From Epiperipatus broadwayi (lineage: Eukaryota > Onychophora > Udeonychophora > Euonychophora > Peripatidae): a stretch of 64,000 nucleotides of DNA. The notes below the pieces were generated by a model, which was given only the letters and a program-made list of their open reading frames with translations, ran no database searches and was not told where the DNA came from. Location of the stretch: NCBI GenBank assembly GCA_028023455.1, contig JAQFVV010000036.1, forward strand, positions 9,292,719-9,356,718. The letters are read 5' to 3'. Below are positions 48,381 through 61,344 of this stretch, piece by piece (within the stretch, counting starts at the first letter, position 1; every line of letters starts with the position of its first letter). A program made the position numbers and the translations under genes.

Positions 48381-51300
48381 TTATAGTTAGAGATAGTGAA
48401 TACTAACTACTCTGACGTTTATGTAAACGAAAATACGCTTGATAGGTGTTTTTGGTAGGACGCCATCTGTGGACATAAATACAAGCGTTAGCAAGTTTTT
48501 TAACTTGCATTTTTGTTTATCATAAATGTACCTTTGAGGTCTTTCTTGCAATGATATAGATTGCAGAGGCTTCTACTATGTGGTGATGCTGAACTGAGAT
48601 CAGACCCATATAGCTATCTGGTTTGCTATGCTGAGTTTGAAGACATTACGTGTCTAAAAAATTCACGCTTGCAAGCTGAATAGAAATTGTTTCATAAACG
48701 CTCAGAGTTTGTATTTAGATCTAGTTTCTTTATTCCTGTCTTTCACTGACGATAGCAAATAGCTTGAAATCATGATCTGAAAGTGGAATTATAGTTAGAG
48801 ATAGTGAATACTAACTACTCTGACGTTTATGTAAACGAAAATACGCTTGATAGGTGTTTTTGGTAGGACGCCATCTGTGGACATAAATACAAGCGTTAGC
48901 AAGTTTTTTAACTTGCATTTTTGTTTATCATAAATGTACCTTTGAGGTCTTTCTTGCAATGATATAGATTGCAGAGGCTTCTACTATGTGGTGATGCTGA
49001 ACTGAGATCAGACCCATATAGCTATCTGGTTTGCTATGCTGAGTTTGAAGACATTACGTGTCTAAAAAATTCACGCTTGCAAGCTGAATAGAAATTGTTT
49101 CATAAACGCTCAGAGTTTGTATTTAGATCTAGTTTCTTTATTCCTGTCTTTCACTGACGATAGCAAATAGCTTGAAATCATGATCTGAAAGTGGAATTAT
49201 AGTTAGAGATAGTGAATACTAACTACTCTGACGTTTATGTAAACGAAAATACGCTTGATAGGTGTTTTTGGTAGGACGCCATCTGTGGACATAAATACAA
49301 GCGTTAGCAAGTTTTTTAACTTGCATTTTTGTTTATCATAAATGTACCTTTGAGGTCTTTCTTGCAATGATATAGATTGCAGAGGCTTCTACTATGTGGT
49401 GATGCTGAACTGAGATCAGACCCATATAGCTATCTGGTTTGCTATGCTGAGTTTGAAGACATTACGTGTCTAAAAAATTCACGCTTGCAAGCTGAATAGA
49501 AATTGTTTCATAAACGCTCAGAGTTTGTATTTAGATCTAGTTTCTTTATTCCTGTCTTTCACTGACGATAGCAAATAGCTTGAAATCATGATCTGAAAGT
49601 GGAATTATAGTTAGAGATAGTGAATACTAACTACTCTGACGTTTATGTAAACGAAAATACGCTTGATAGGTGTTTTTGGTAGGACGCCATCTGTGGACAT
49701 AAATACAAGCGTTAGCAAGTTTTTTAACTTGCATTTTTGTTTATCATAAATGTACCTTTGAGGTCTTTCTTGCAATGATATAGATTGCAGAGGCTTCTAC
49801 TATGTGGTGATGCTGAACTGAGATCAGACCCATATAGCTATCTGGTTTGCTATGCTGAGTTTGAAGACATTACGTGTCTAAAAAATTCACGCTTGCAAGC
49901 TGAATAGAAATTGTTTCATAAACGCTCAGAGTTTGTATTTAGATCTAGTTTCTTTATTCCTGTCTTTCACTGACGATAGCAAATAGCTTGAAATCATGAT
50001 CTGAAAGTGGAATTATAGTTAGAGATAGTGAATACTAACTACTCTGACGTTTATGTAAACGAAAATACGCTTGATAGGTGTTTTTGGTAGGACGCCATCT
50101 GTGGACATAAATACAAGCGTTAGCAAGTTTTTTAACTTGCATTTTTGTTTATCATAAATGTACCTTTGAGGTCTTTCTTGCAATGATATAGATTGCAGAG
50201 GCTTCTACTATGTGGTGATGCTGAACTGAGATCAGACCCATATAGCTATCTGGTTTGCTATGCTGAGTTTGAAGACATTACGTGTCTAAAAAATTCACGC
50301 TTGCAAGCTGAATAGAAATTGTTTCATAAACGCTCAGAGTTTGTATTTAGATCTAGTTTCTTTATTCCTGTCTTTCACTGACGATAGCAAATAGCTTGAA
50401 ATCATGATCTGAAAGTGGAATTATAGTTAGAGATAGTGAATACTAACTACTCTGACGTTTATGTAAACGAAAATACGCTTGATAGGTGTTTTTGGTAGGA
50501 CGCCATCTGTGGACATAAATACAAGCGTTAGCAAGTTTTTTAACTTGCATTTTTGTTTATCATAAATGTACCTTTGAGGTCTTTCTTGCAATGATATAGA
50601 TTGCAGAGGCTTCTACTATGTGGTGATGCTGAACTGAGATCAGACCCATATAGCTATCTGGTTTGCTATGCTGAGTTTGAAGACATTACGTGTCTAAAAA
50701 ATTCACGCTTGCAAGCTGAATAGAAATTGTTTCATAAACGCTCAGAGTTTGTATTTAGATCTAGTTTCTTTATTCCTGTCTTTCACTGACGATAGCAAAT
50801 AGCTTGAAATCATGATCTGAAAGTGGAATTATAGTTAGAGATAGTGAATACTAACTACTCTGACGTTTATGTAAACGAAAATACGCTTGATAGGTGTTTT
50901 TGGTAGGACGCCATCTGTGGACATAAATACAAGCGTTAGCAAGTTTTTTAACTTGCATTTTTGTTTATCATAAATGTACCTTTGAGGTCTTTCTTGCAAT
51001 GATATAGATTGCAGAGGCTTCTACTATGTGGTGATGCTGAACTGAGATCAGACCCATATAGCTATCTGGTTTGCTATGCTGAGTTTGAAGACATTACGTG
51101 TCTAAAAAATTCACGCTTGCAAGCTGAATAGAAATTGTTTCATAAACGCTCAGAGTTTGTATTTAGATCTAGTTTCTTTATTCCTGTCTTTCACTGACGA
51201 TAGCAAATAGCTTGAAATCATGATCTGAAAGTGGAATTATAGTTAGAGATAGTGAATACTAACTACTCTGACGTTTATGTAAACGAAAATACGCTTGATA

Positions 51301-53773
51301 GGTGTTTTTGGTAGGACGCCATCTGTGGACATAAATACAAGCGTTAGCAAGTTTTTTAACTTGCATTTTTGTTTATCATAAATGTACCTTTGAGGTCTTT
51401 CTTGCAATGATATAGATTGCAGAGGCTTCTACTATGTGGTGATGCTGAACTGAGATCAGACCCATATAGCTATCTGGTTTGCTATGCTGAGTTTGAAGAC
51501 ATTACGTGTCTAAAAAATTCACGCTTGCAAGCTGAATAGAAATTGTTTCATAAACGCTCAGAGTTTGTATTTAGATCTAGTTTCTTTATTCCTGTCTTTC
51601 ACTGACGATAGCAAATAGCTTGAAATCATGATCTGAAAGTGGAATTATAGTTAGAGATAGTGAATACTAACTACTCTGACGTTTATGTAAACGAAAATAC
51701 GCTTGATAGGTGTTTTTGGTAGGACGCCATCTGTGGACATAAATACAAGCGTTAGCAAGTTTTTTAACTTGCATTTTTGTTTATCATAAATGTACCTTTG
51801 AGGTCTTTCTTGCAATGATATAGATTGCAGAGGCTTCTACTATGTGGTGATGCTGAACTGAGATCAGACCCATATAGCTATCTGGTTTGCTATGCTGAGT
51901 TTGAAGACATTACGTGTCTAAAAATTCACGCTTGCAAGCTGAATAGAAATTGTTTCATAAACGCTCAGAGTTTGTATTTAGATCTAGTTTCTTTATTCCT
52001 GTCTTTCACTGACGATAGCAAATAGCTTGAAATCATGATCTGAAAGTGGAATTATAGTTAGAGATAGTGAATACTAACTACTCTGACGTTTATGTAAACG
52101 AAAATACGCTTGATAGGTGTTTTTGGTAGGACGCCATCTGTGGACATAAATACAAGCGTTAGCAAGTTTTTTAACTTGCATTTTTGTTTATCATAAATGT
52201 ACCTTTGAGGTCTTTCTTGCAATGATATAGATTGCAGAGGCTTCTACTATGTGGTGATGCTGAACTGAGATCAGACCCATATAGCTATCTGGTTTGCTAT
52301 GCTGAGTTTGAAGACATTACGTGTCTAAAAAATTCACGCTTGCAAGCTGAATAGAAATTGTTTCATAAACGCTCAGAGTTTGTATTTAGATCTAGTTTCT
52401 TTATTCCTGTCTTTCACTGACGATAGCAAATAGCTTGAAATCATGATCTGAAAGTGGAATTATAGTTAGAGATAGTGAATACTAACTACTCTGACGTTTA
52501 TGTAAACGAAAATACGCTTGATAGGTGTTTTTGGTAGGACGCCATCTGTGGACATAAATACAAGCGTTAGCAAGTTTTTTAACTTGCATTTTTGTTTATC
52601 ATAAATGTACCTTTGAGGTCTTTCTTGCAATGATATAGATTGCAGAGGCTTCTACTATGTGGTGATGCTGAACTGAGATCAGACCCATATAGCTATCTGG
52701 TTTGCTATGCTGAGTTTGAAGACATTACGTGTCTAAAAAATTCACGCTTGCAAGCTGAATAGAAATTGTTTCATAAACGCTCAGAGTTTGTATTTAGATC
52801 TAGTTTCTTTATTCCTGTCTTTCACTGACGATAGCAAATAGCTTGAAATCATGATCTGAAAGTGGAATTATAGTTAGAGATAGTGAATACTAACTACTCT
52901 GACGTTTATGTAAACGAAAATACGCTTGATAGGTGTTTTTGGTAGGACGCCATCTGTGGACATAAATACAAGCGTTAGCAAGTTTTTTAACTTGCATTTT
53001 TGTTTATCATAAATGTACCTTTGAGGTCTTTCTTGCAATGATATAGATTGCAGAGGCTTCTACTATGTGGTGATGCTGAACTGAGATCAGACCCATATAG
53101 CTATCTGGTTTGCTATGCTGAGTTTGAAGACATTACGTGTCTAAAAAATTCACGCTTGCAAGCTGAATAGAAATTGTTTCATAAACGCTCAGAGTTTGTA
53201 TTTAGATCTAGTTTCTTTATTCCTGTCTTTCACTGACGATAGCAAATAGCTTGAAATCATGATCTGAAAGTGGAATTATAGTTAGAGATAGTGAATACTA
53301 ACTACTCTGACGTTTATGTAAACGAAAATACGCTTGATAGGTGTTTTTGGTAGGACGCCATCTGTGGACATAAATACAAGCGTTAGCAAGTTTTTTAACT
53401 TGCATTTTTGTTTATCATAAATGTACCTTTGAGGTCTTTCTTGCAATGATATAGATTGCAGAGGCTTCTACTATGTGGTGATGCTGAACTGAGATCAGAC
53501 CCATATAGCTATCTGGTTTGCTATGCTGAGTTTGAAGACATTACGTGTCTAAAAAATTCACGCTTGCAAGCTGAATAGAAATTGTTTCATAAACGCTCAG
53601 AGTTTGTATTTAGATCTAGTTTCTTTATTCCTGTCTTTCACTGACGATAGCAAATAGCTTGAAATCATGATCTGAAAGTGGAATTATAGTTAGAGATAGT
53701 GAATACTAACTACTCTGACGTTTATGTAAACGAAAATACGCTTGATAGGTGTTTTTGGTAGGACGCCATCTGT

Positions 53774-53808
<35 letters not shown>

Positions 53809-53869
53809 ATGCATATTTAATTATGTTTTATTTAAATGCACCTATATTTTTTAATGGGAGAGTCTATTT

Positions 53870-54290
53870 ACTAGTTTCTAAGTTTAGCGTGTAGGTTAAA
53901 TGTTAATTTTAAAAATAAATTTTGGGTATTTAGAGTGGAAGTAAATGCAATCTATCTTTGCAGCGCCATTTTCCATTCACTTGGGAATTGCCTTTGTTGA
54001 GCTAAGTTAAGAAGTTAAACAATAGAAACTAAATTTTATAATTTTAAAGAAGAGTTGTAAAAGCTAATGGATTTTTAATTAATTTTATTTTTGATAGCTA
54101 ATGGATTTTTATGCTGCAAATAACTTATTTTTATTGCTAAACTTCTTAACTTAGCTCAACAAAGGCCATTTCCAAGTCAATGGAAAGTGACCCTGCCAAG
54201 ATTGCATTTACTTTCACTGTAAATAAAATTTATTTTTAAAATTAACATTTAACCTATACGCAAAAGTTAGAAACTTGTAAATAGTTGCAT
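53870..54290. repeat. Inverted repeat inside the Merlin element
   Basis: About 150-bp arms (53,870-54,020 and 54,140-54,290) share TTAACTTAGCTCAACAAAGGC and ATTTACTTTCA-type blocks in inverted orientation. A related segment is at 45,830-45,930 near the left arm. It is probably an internal part of the element duplicated in foldback form. Confidence 0.6.
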
Positions 54291-54735
54291 AAACATTTCA
54301 TTATATATGTATGTTATATGAGATTCTTAAAAAATACTGAATTAAATCCATACACATATACCAATTAAAGATTTAAAAAGAGAAATATAATCACACCATA
54401 ACATCACAGTTTGTACTTTCAAATGAAATGTGACATAATAGACTTTTCACATGAAAAATATAATTTCTTGAACCGACAAATTTAATCAAAGTGTAACTGA
54501 ACTAGTCTTTTAAAATACCTGCTTAGTTTTATTATGACGTATTAATTATTTTGTACTGCTAAAAATAGTTGTTGAGATTATTTTTATTTTATTGACAGGG
54601 TTAATATGGATTTTTTATGCATATTAATACATTAAACATACATAAACTTTCATGCAACATTTCAAAATTCTGTGCGCTGAAATATCAGTAGCAGCTGAAA
54701 TTTAAATAGAATCTTTTTGGGAATCTTCTTTTTTA

Positions 54736-55590
54736 CTCAAAATGATAAAAATCTGGGATATACCAAAGATGAAATGTGAGGCAATGGAGTTTCTTCAAAG
54801 TAAAAGTGTTCTGCCCTCAAAAAGTGTGCATCAATGGCCATCAAATGACACTTTATGTGAGTCCAAGAGCACAATGGATGTGCAATATCCATGCATGTCA
54901 AAGTCACATAGCACTTTGGAAAGGAACCTGGTTTGAAGGCTGCAAATTGTCATTTGTCACAGCCATCTGAATAATTTATTATTGGAGTAAAAACCAAGTG
55001 ACCATACAAATGGGGAAAAATGATTTGGATTTGAACAGGAAGACTGTCATTGTATGGAAGCAATATTTGAGAGAAGCCTGTAAAGAATGTCTGCTATCTC
55101 AACCATCCTGCAAAATTGGAGACCCAGGAAAAAATGTAGAGGTGAAGAAAACTCTATTCACTAAATGCAAAAATTAACAGGGGAGAATTATTCCATAACA
55201 GTGGTTATTTGATGGTTTATGTAGAGAAATAAAAGTGTTTCATTGTCGCTATTCCCAGTCGAACAGTATCTGTTCTTTTAGATGCCATTGAACAATATAT
55301 AGCACTAGTATCCTCCATATATTCTTACTGCTGGAAGGCCTACAAAAGTGATGAATTGAATGATGCCAGTTACTAACATTTAAAGTAAATCCTACTTATG
55401 ACTTTGTTGATCCTTTTACTGGGAAACATATGTACAACATAGATAGACTTTGGGGGCTATTAAAATGGTGCAATTTTACAGAGGGAGACCACACAATTTC
55501 ACCAGGATTCATATTTAGCTGAATTCATGTGGCCACAACGACACCATGATGAAGATATATTTAATGTGATATTGCAAGCCATTACTATAC
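54736..55590 (+). pseudogene. Merlin (IS1016/IS1595-like) transposase, decayed
   Basis: Plus-strand segments in different frames line up with a Merlin transposase: an N-terminal CPQKVCINGHQM zinc-finger-like start, ALWKGTWFEGCKLS, then IIYYWS, a TVIVWKQYLREACKECL segment, IGDPGKNVE, GR near WLFDGLCRE, FVDPFTGKHMYN (from DFVDPFTGKH), IDRLWG and AEFMWPQ. Where the family has the first catalytic Asp-Glu after the VE segment this copy reads KK. There are also stops and at least three frame changes, so it cannot be active. Merlin enzymes move DNA elements by cut and paste with 8-9 bp target duplications, in agreement with the 8-bp duplication at the ends of this element. Confidence 0.72.
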
Positions 55591-57239
55591 TATCAGTATA
55601 AATTTTAAAATTCTGAATTGCAAGACATTATTATATCATGGGTGTAAATTTTTACAATTTCTAAATTGTAATCTGCTGTTAATTTCTGCCATTTTTATTG
55701 TATTTCTTCAACTAAATAATCACCAGTATTTAATCTGTTGTTATTTATTATTTAAGTGTGCTGCAATCTGTTTGAAAAAAGTTTCCCTAAATAATTTAGC
55801 TCAAATAAGATTTAAAATCTGAATGTTTCTCTAAATAATTTTGCACCGAAAGCCTAAAAACTTGAACTTTCGTTTTACCTTTTTGTTGCAGAACTATAAT
55901 TGTTTGCTAAAGCCTGCTGTTAATTTCTGTCATTTTTGGTGTATTTTTTAAACCAATAAATAACTACTATGTGCTGCAATCTATTCTCTAAATTAAAATA
56001 ATGTTCTTTTTAATGGATTTTTATGCTGCAAACATCTAAGTGCCTACTACAAATGCCTGGAAAGAAATTGAAAATATTATTTTTGTGAAATGTTATTGCT
56101 TTTAATTTTTTGAATATTAATAAATTTAAATGATATGATATAATTTGAAAGCAGAGTATAATTAATATGATAAATTCTCAGGCAATTTGCAAATGTTGAA
56201 AATCTTTTATTTTTTAAATATTGATTAAATTTAGTATATTTTTTGAAAACTACTTGTGTTTGGCAAGGGTAAAAGTTGTGTTTTATATATAAGGAAAAAT
56301 TCTGTTTTTATCAGTTATACCATCTGATATTGTTATTTTTTTTAACATTTACCATTAAAGTTTTTCTGCTTTTGTTGTAATTCGAATTTCATAGCGTTTT
56401 CTTGTTTTTTTTTTTTTTTTTTTTGTAATTTGTATTACAGAAGGATTTTTTCGATGTAGGTGTTTTAATTTGTCCATTTCAGCTATTTTTGGATAGAAAT
56501 TCTTCCTTGGGGAGTATTTGACTTAATTTTGATGATATTCCATAATTTCAAAACAGAGATAATTATTTTGATAAATAGAAGCTCTAGTGTAATGTTTTTA
56601 TTTGCTTTTTAGTTTATATAAACTGCTGCATTGGCATGATCTTGAAAAGTACTTATTTTTGATGAGTTGCCATAGTTTCAAAGCAGAGAATAATTAATTT
56701 GATAAATAACTAAATATTGATGAAATTCTGTTATTGTAATTCCCACCATTAATAAAGCCTCATCTGTCATTAATGTAAGTTCATTAATTTTTTTGACATT
56801 TACCATTAAAATTTTTGTAATTAGAATTTCATAGCATTTTCTTGTTTTTTTTTCTAATTTGTATTTTAGAAGAATTTGTTCAATTTAGGCAGTTTAATTT
56901 GTTGATTTTAGCAATTTTTAGATAGAAAGTTTACATGGGGGGGGGGGTAGGTTTAGAAGCATTTTCACTGATTTCAGATTTTGTAATTTGAATTTTATAA
57001 CATTTTTTTTGTGTTTTTTTTAATTTGTATTTTATAAGGATTTCTTCAATTTACTTTGCCTTAGGTATTTAAATTCATTGATTTAAGCAACTTTTGGATA
57101 GAAATTTATCAATTGCAGGCTCCTTGCCAGTTGTTGATAGCACCACAATGTCACCTAGCAGCAGCAGCAGTGTCACCTAGCAGCCACATTACTCGTTAGG
57201 TACAACTACCTATTTGTGTTATGGTAGGGACAAATAAGA

Positions 57240-59760
57240 GCAATGGGATAGAGTAATATACAAGTATAAAGAATATTAGTAATTTAAAGAAGGGTTAAAA
57301 AGTGTAAAAGTAATTGGATTCTACCAAGATTTATCAATAGGTATATGTTAGATAGCGCAGGTTTTATAAATGGAAAATTGAAAAAAATATATGAGAGAAA
57401 TAATGTTATGTTTGTAGATGTGTGGGATTTTTTTATTAGTAAGAGGGAAAAAAGTAAAGCATTAGGAGGCTTCATTTATAAAACATATTATATTTTGGGA
57501 AATTTATAAAGGGGGTAAGTTTGTAAATTATATTAGCTAAAAAAAGAAACCAATGGATAGGAGGTAAGACATAAACAAAGGGTAGCTTATCTCAATGTAG
57601 ATGTGGAGAGCAATTGAGTCAGTAAAATTATTGATAAACAAACTATAAATATAATTTATAAAAAGGATAGAAAGAAAAATTGTAAAAATTGGAGATTATA
57701 ATATGCAATGTTGTAGGAGACCAGAAAAGTGGTTTGAGATAATGTTTAGAAGACAATAATTGATTCTGGCTGTAGTATATATGGCTATAGGAGATAATCA
57801 AACTATAATAGAATGGAACATTGCCATATATGAATTCTAGTTAATGAGAATTTTGAAAAATGTGGATAACAGGCAAGAAGAACTTTTGAAATTATTTGTT
57901 AAATTTGATGAGGAGCGATACACATGATGTAGAAATAATTTATTTTACACAATATATTATGTATTAGTAAAGAAAAAGATGGGAATAAATTAAATACAGA
58001 AAATTAAAAGGTTTAATAATGAAGAGAGTATGTAAAAGTGATCATAATTTCTCTATAATAGAAGTGGTTAGTAATGTGATTAAAATTAGTGATAAAATTA
58101 GGATAGTGGAATATATGGATGCAGAATGAATAAGAATAAATTAGAAGAATATAAAATAAAAGAAGACACTGGGGAAGAGTTTGCTGTGCATGAATATAAG
58201 GGCATGCATAGTGAAGTAGAAAAAGTGGCAAATAGAGTGTTAGGGGTGAATATTTACATAAATAAATGTAATAGAAAAGTGAGAATGAAACTAAATAGTA
58301 AATTATTAAAGGATATTAATAAAAATAGAAGAGATAGGAGTAAAATTTTTTGTGAATACATTAAAAAGAAAGAAATGTAGGGGGAAGGAAATACTTTTAC
58401 TAAATAATGAGAAAAAAGTGTGTAGCTCTAGAGAAGAATTAGAGGAAGTCTTAAATTAATATATAATCGATATCCAAAAGATTCTAGATGCGAAGGATGG
58501 AGTGATAACAAATCCACAAGCATATAATAATGGAAATATTAGTTTTACAAAAAAAAAATGAATTGATTGAGGCAGAGTAGAAATTGAAAAGTGTGAAGGC
58601 AAAAAGCTTAGAAAGATGGGCAGCAGAAATGATGATGAATTTGAGACATAGGGCAAAATAAAATTTTATTGGCCTAGAAGAAAACTTCCAGTTAGGTGGA
58701 ATAATAGCTTAAAAGGTTAAGAATGGGTAAGCTATTAAAAAGTAAAGAATGTTTAGTTGATTTAAATATAAATGTAGATGTGGATAGGGAATGGCTCTGT
58801 AAAATTAATAATAAACAAGCTAAGTACAAATGTAATAGAAAACGTCAAAATAATTTATAAATGGACTAAATAAATAAATTGTTAAAATCGGATATTTAAA
58901 TATTTTCAAGGTGGTAGGAGATCATAAAAGTGGCTGGAATTAAACAAAGCAGTTAAAACAATGAGATTGAGATATTACCAGTAGTGAAAGCATATTTAAT
59001 AGTAAGAACCTACACAGCAAGATTTGGTATGGAAGGATGTAAATGGAAAATAAAAAATGGGTTGTAGTCTAGATATGTCAAAATATATTTAAATAATGTA
59101 AAGTGTCAATTTTGGTTTGAGATAAAGATAGGAAGACAAGAATGGGATTCTGATTATAATGTTTATAACTACTGGATATAATCAAACTATAATGGAGTCG
59201 AACAGTAGCATAAAGAATGGACAGCTTTTGAAAAAAAATTGTCAGAAAATAATCTTGAGCATTGGACAATACATATGATTTAGAAATAATATATTTAACA
59301 CAATAGATTAAGTATTAGTAGAGAAAGACGGAATGAATAAAGTATGGAAAATTAGTTTGATAGTAGAGAGAGAGAGTATGTAATAACGATCATACTTTAT
59401 TTATAATATACATAGTTAATAATAATGTGGGAAAATTAGTAATAAAGGTAAATAGAATATTAAGAGATGTGGATGGAAAATGAATGATAAAGATAAGATA
59501 GAAGAATTTAAAAGTGGAAGAAATCATGAAAACGTTTGCTGGGCATGAATACAAGAACTGGTGTAATGAAGTAAAAAAAAGTGGCAAATGGGTTTTGGGG
59601 GAAATATTTAGAATAAAAAAAAAAGAATTAGTAAAAGTGTAAAAGAGAGGAAAAAGCATGCAGAGAAAATACATTTGCTATTAAAAATAAAGCAAAAAGA
59701 TGTTAATATTAAATGGGAAAATAATGTAAAAAAAGTTGACTAACACAATTGTAGAAAGGA
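57240..59760 (+). pseudogene. Two decayed copies of a LINE-like endonuclease segment
   Basis: The blocks at 57,500-58,430 and 58,730-59,640 are diverged copies of one sequence: shared AATGTAGATGTGGA, GGTAGGAGA(CT)CA, ATAATCAAACTATAAT, TGATCATA. Read on the plus strand, with many interruptions, the first gives a KIGDYNMQCC segment and later a SDHNF-like segment, reminiscent of APE endonuclease motifs of LINEs. The short frame 58,126-58,380 (KNKLEEYKIKEDTGEEF) would follow that domain. No RT motif was found. The assignment is tentative. Confidence 0.3.
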
Positions 59761-59825
59761 ATTGAAATTTAATAGTATCCAAGAAGACTTGGGACAAAAA
59801 TAACTTATAGTGGTTCTATTTCATA

Positions 59826-60235
59826 TATATATATATTAAGTTTAATGCCTGTATTCGTTACAAAATTTATGTAATATTCAAATCAATATATATATATCAA
59901 AATACAGTAAAAGTCACAAATTATTTTTAGAAGTACTTTCGACTATACATCATGTAGTCTTTCTCAACTATATAACATTGAATAATAAAAACGAGACAAC
60001 CTTTTACAATACCCATAGTTCAATTCAGATTTCCCACAATCATCAAATGTTAAAATTAACAGAATTGTGGAAAATCTGAATTGAGCTAAAGGTACTGTGA
60101 AAGTTTGTCTCGTTTTGATTATTCAATGTTATATGATTGATAAAGACTGCAAGATGTATAGTCAAAAGTACTTCTAAAAATTTTATGTAAATATTACTGT
60201 ATTTTGATATATATATATATATTGATTTGAATATT

Positions 60236-60278
<43 letters not shown>
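59826..60278. mobile_element. Small PLE family 2 inverted pair
   Basis: Two arms of about 190 bp (about 59,850-60,045 and 60,045-60,235) are inverted and encode the last residues of the PLE tail. The end motif TTGATAA-AGACTGC...TAGTC-AAAAG occurs on plus at 60,137 and inverted near 59,940-59,970; GAAA is degraded to CAAAA on the plus arm. Bounded by TA and compound (CA)n(TA)n tracts. Confidence 0.7.
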
Positions 60279-60279
<1 letters not shown>

Positions 60280-60280
60280 T
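60235..60280. repeat. Compound (CA)n(TA)n microsatellite
   Basis: About 13 CA units followed by about 10 TA units at the right border of the small PLE. Confidence 0.9.
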
Positions 60281-60299
60281 GTAACATATACAAAAGATG

Positions 60300-60740
60300 A
60301 TTATTAGGGCATCCACATTGTGGGCCAATTGTAAATAAAATGAATTTCCTAAGTATAAATTAAATTGTTTCTAAGTACAATTTCCTTCATGCCACCACGT
60401 TGTAAGCCAATTCTAACAAATGAAAAGTTATGCTTTCTTTACTTAATTAATTTGTACAAAAAACTTATCAAATTGACATAAAATGCATTTTGGAATCTTT
60501 CGATCGGTCATCTACATTGTATTTCAAATATAATTAAAATGATTGGGAGAGTTTACAAGCCTCACGTATATTATTGGACAGTTTAAGCTAATTATAACTT
60601 TATTCTAACAAATGAGAATCTTTATTCAAATGGTCGCACATCCATGTTATGGATTAATTGTACTATATTTAAATCTATATGGCATTTAAACACTTGCCGC
60701 TAAATTGCATGCCAATTGTAACATTTTAAGAATGGATTGG
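60300..60740. repeat. Degenerate tandem repeat, about 100-120 bp period
   Basis: A variable block like GCATCCACATTGT..GCCAATTGTAA recurs near 60,308, 60,395, 60,508, 60,635 and 60,698 with strong divergence. No coding potential. Confidence 0.35.
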
Positions 60741-61208
60741 TGGATGCTTCATCATTTCCAGCTAACACTATTTCTACAGCCTACTGGGATGATGATGATG
60801 GTACTGAACATCTATAATCTTAATTGCCAGGGCACCAAATTGCAACTTTAATAAAATATAAAGGTCAATTCAATAACTTTCAGTAATAATATTTAATGAA
60901 TGGGTTGATAAATAATCAATCGATTAAGAGAAGACTGAGAATGCATTAAAATTGATAATATTAATATCTTTGGAAATTCTTGGTTATTCTCGGCACACTA
61001 CTCATTCACCATCATTAAAGCTACAATTAAAATTTTATTCCAACTACAAAGTTCCATATCCATCTCCACCTTCCTGATCCACTCCTCCATCAACTTCACA
61101 TCCATAGGTCTATTACCCTATTATCTATTTTACTATTAAATTTTACATTTTTCTAGCTCATTTCTCCCATTATAATCTCTTCTCAGGGTTTTTAGAACAA
61201 TTAAGTGT

Positions 61209-61338
61209 GGAAATCTAATAAGCTGCGATAGATTATTGGTGATAAGCTCGGAATAATTTAAGTTTATTAAGGGGGGGGAAATCTAATAAGCTGCGATAGA
61301 TTATTGGTGATAAGCTCGGAATAATTTAAGTTTATTAA
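61209..61338. repeat. 62-bp tandem duplication separated by a G run
   Basis: A block starting GGAAATCTAATAAGCTGCG occurs at 61,209 and again at 61,277, apparently identical, with a short G tract at the junction. Recent duplication. Confidence 0.85.
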
Positions 61339-61344
61339 ATCTTT

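Larger units (their letters stand above)
46213..53779 (+). repeat. 408-bp hammerhead tandem array (retrozyme-like), 18.5 copies with one inversion
   Basis: The unit length is exactly 408 by repeated spacing (46,213; 46,621; 47,029; 47,437; 47,845). Copies from 46,213 to 48,129 (4.7 units) are on one strand and from 48,130 to 53,779 (13.85 units) on the other. Copies look identical apart from one missing A in the run at about 51,919, which shortens one unit to 407. TA tracts bound both sides (46,193-46,212 and 53,780-53,806). Every unit carries a hammerhead ribozyme and a GCAAGTT/AACTTGC hairpin. No protein is encoded. Metazoan retrozymes are 170-400-nt circular-RNA-forming elements with this organisation, which is the basis for the name. 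Confidence 0.85.
44892..57210 (+). mobile_element. Merlin-type DNA transposon with long inverted repeats, 12.3 kb
   Basis: The 8 bases TATTTGTG flank both ends (44,884-44,891 and 57,211-57,218). The termini are inverted, GGTAGTTGTA at left and TACAACTACC at right. Inverted homology continues inward for about 0.8 kb or more on each side (about 44,892-45,760 versus 56,300-57,210), including AACAACTG(A/G)CAAG and GATAAATTTCTATCCAAAAG. Each arm contains internal subrepeats with a CCAAAAATCGCTGAAATC-like unit. A decayed Merlin transposase lies inside (54,736-55,590), and Merlin elements make 8-9 bp target duplications. About 7.6 kb of the length is the nested 408-bp array. Without it the element is about 4.7 kb, long for the superfamily. 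Confidence 0.8.

Noticed and set aside
51825-52025. 66-codon frame in the 408-bp array
   Set aside because: Exists in only one unit because of the single-base deletion; absent from the other copies.
46213-53779. CRISPR array
   Set aside because: Whole 408-bp units repeat without unique spacers, in an animal genome, with an inversion; it is a ribozyme tandem repeat.
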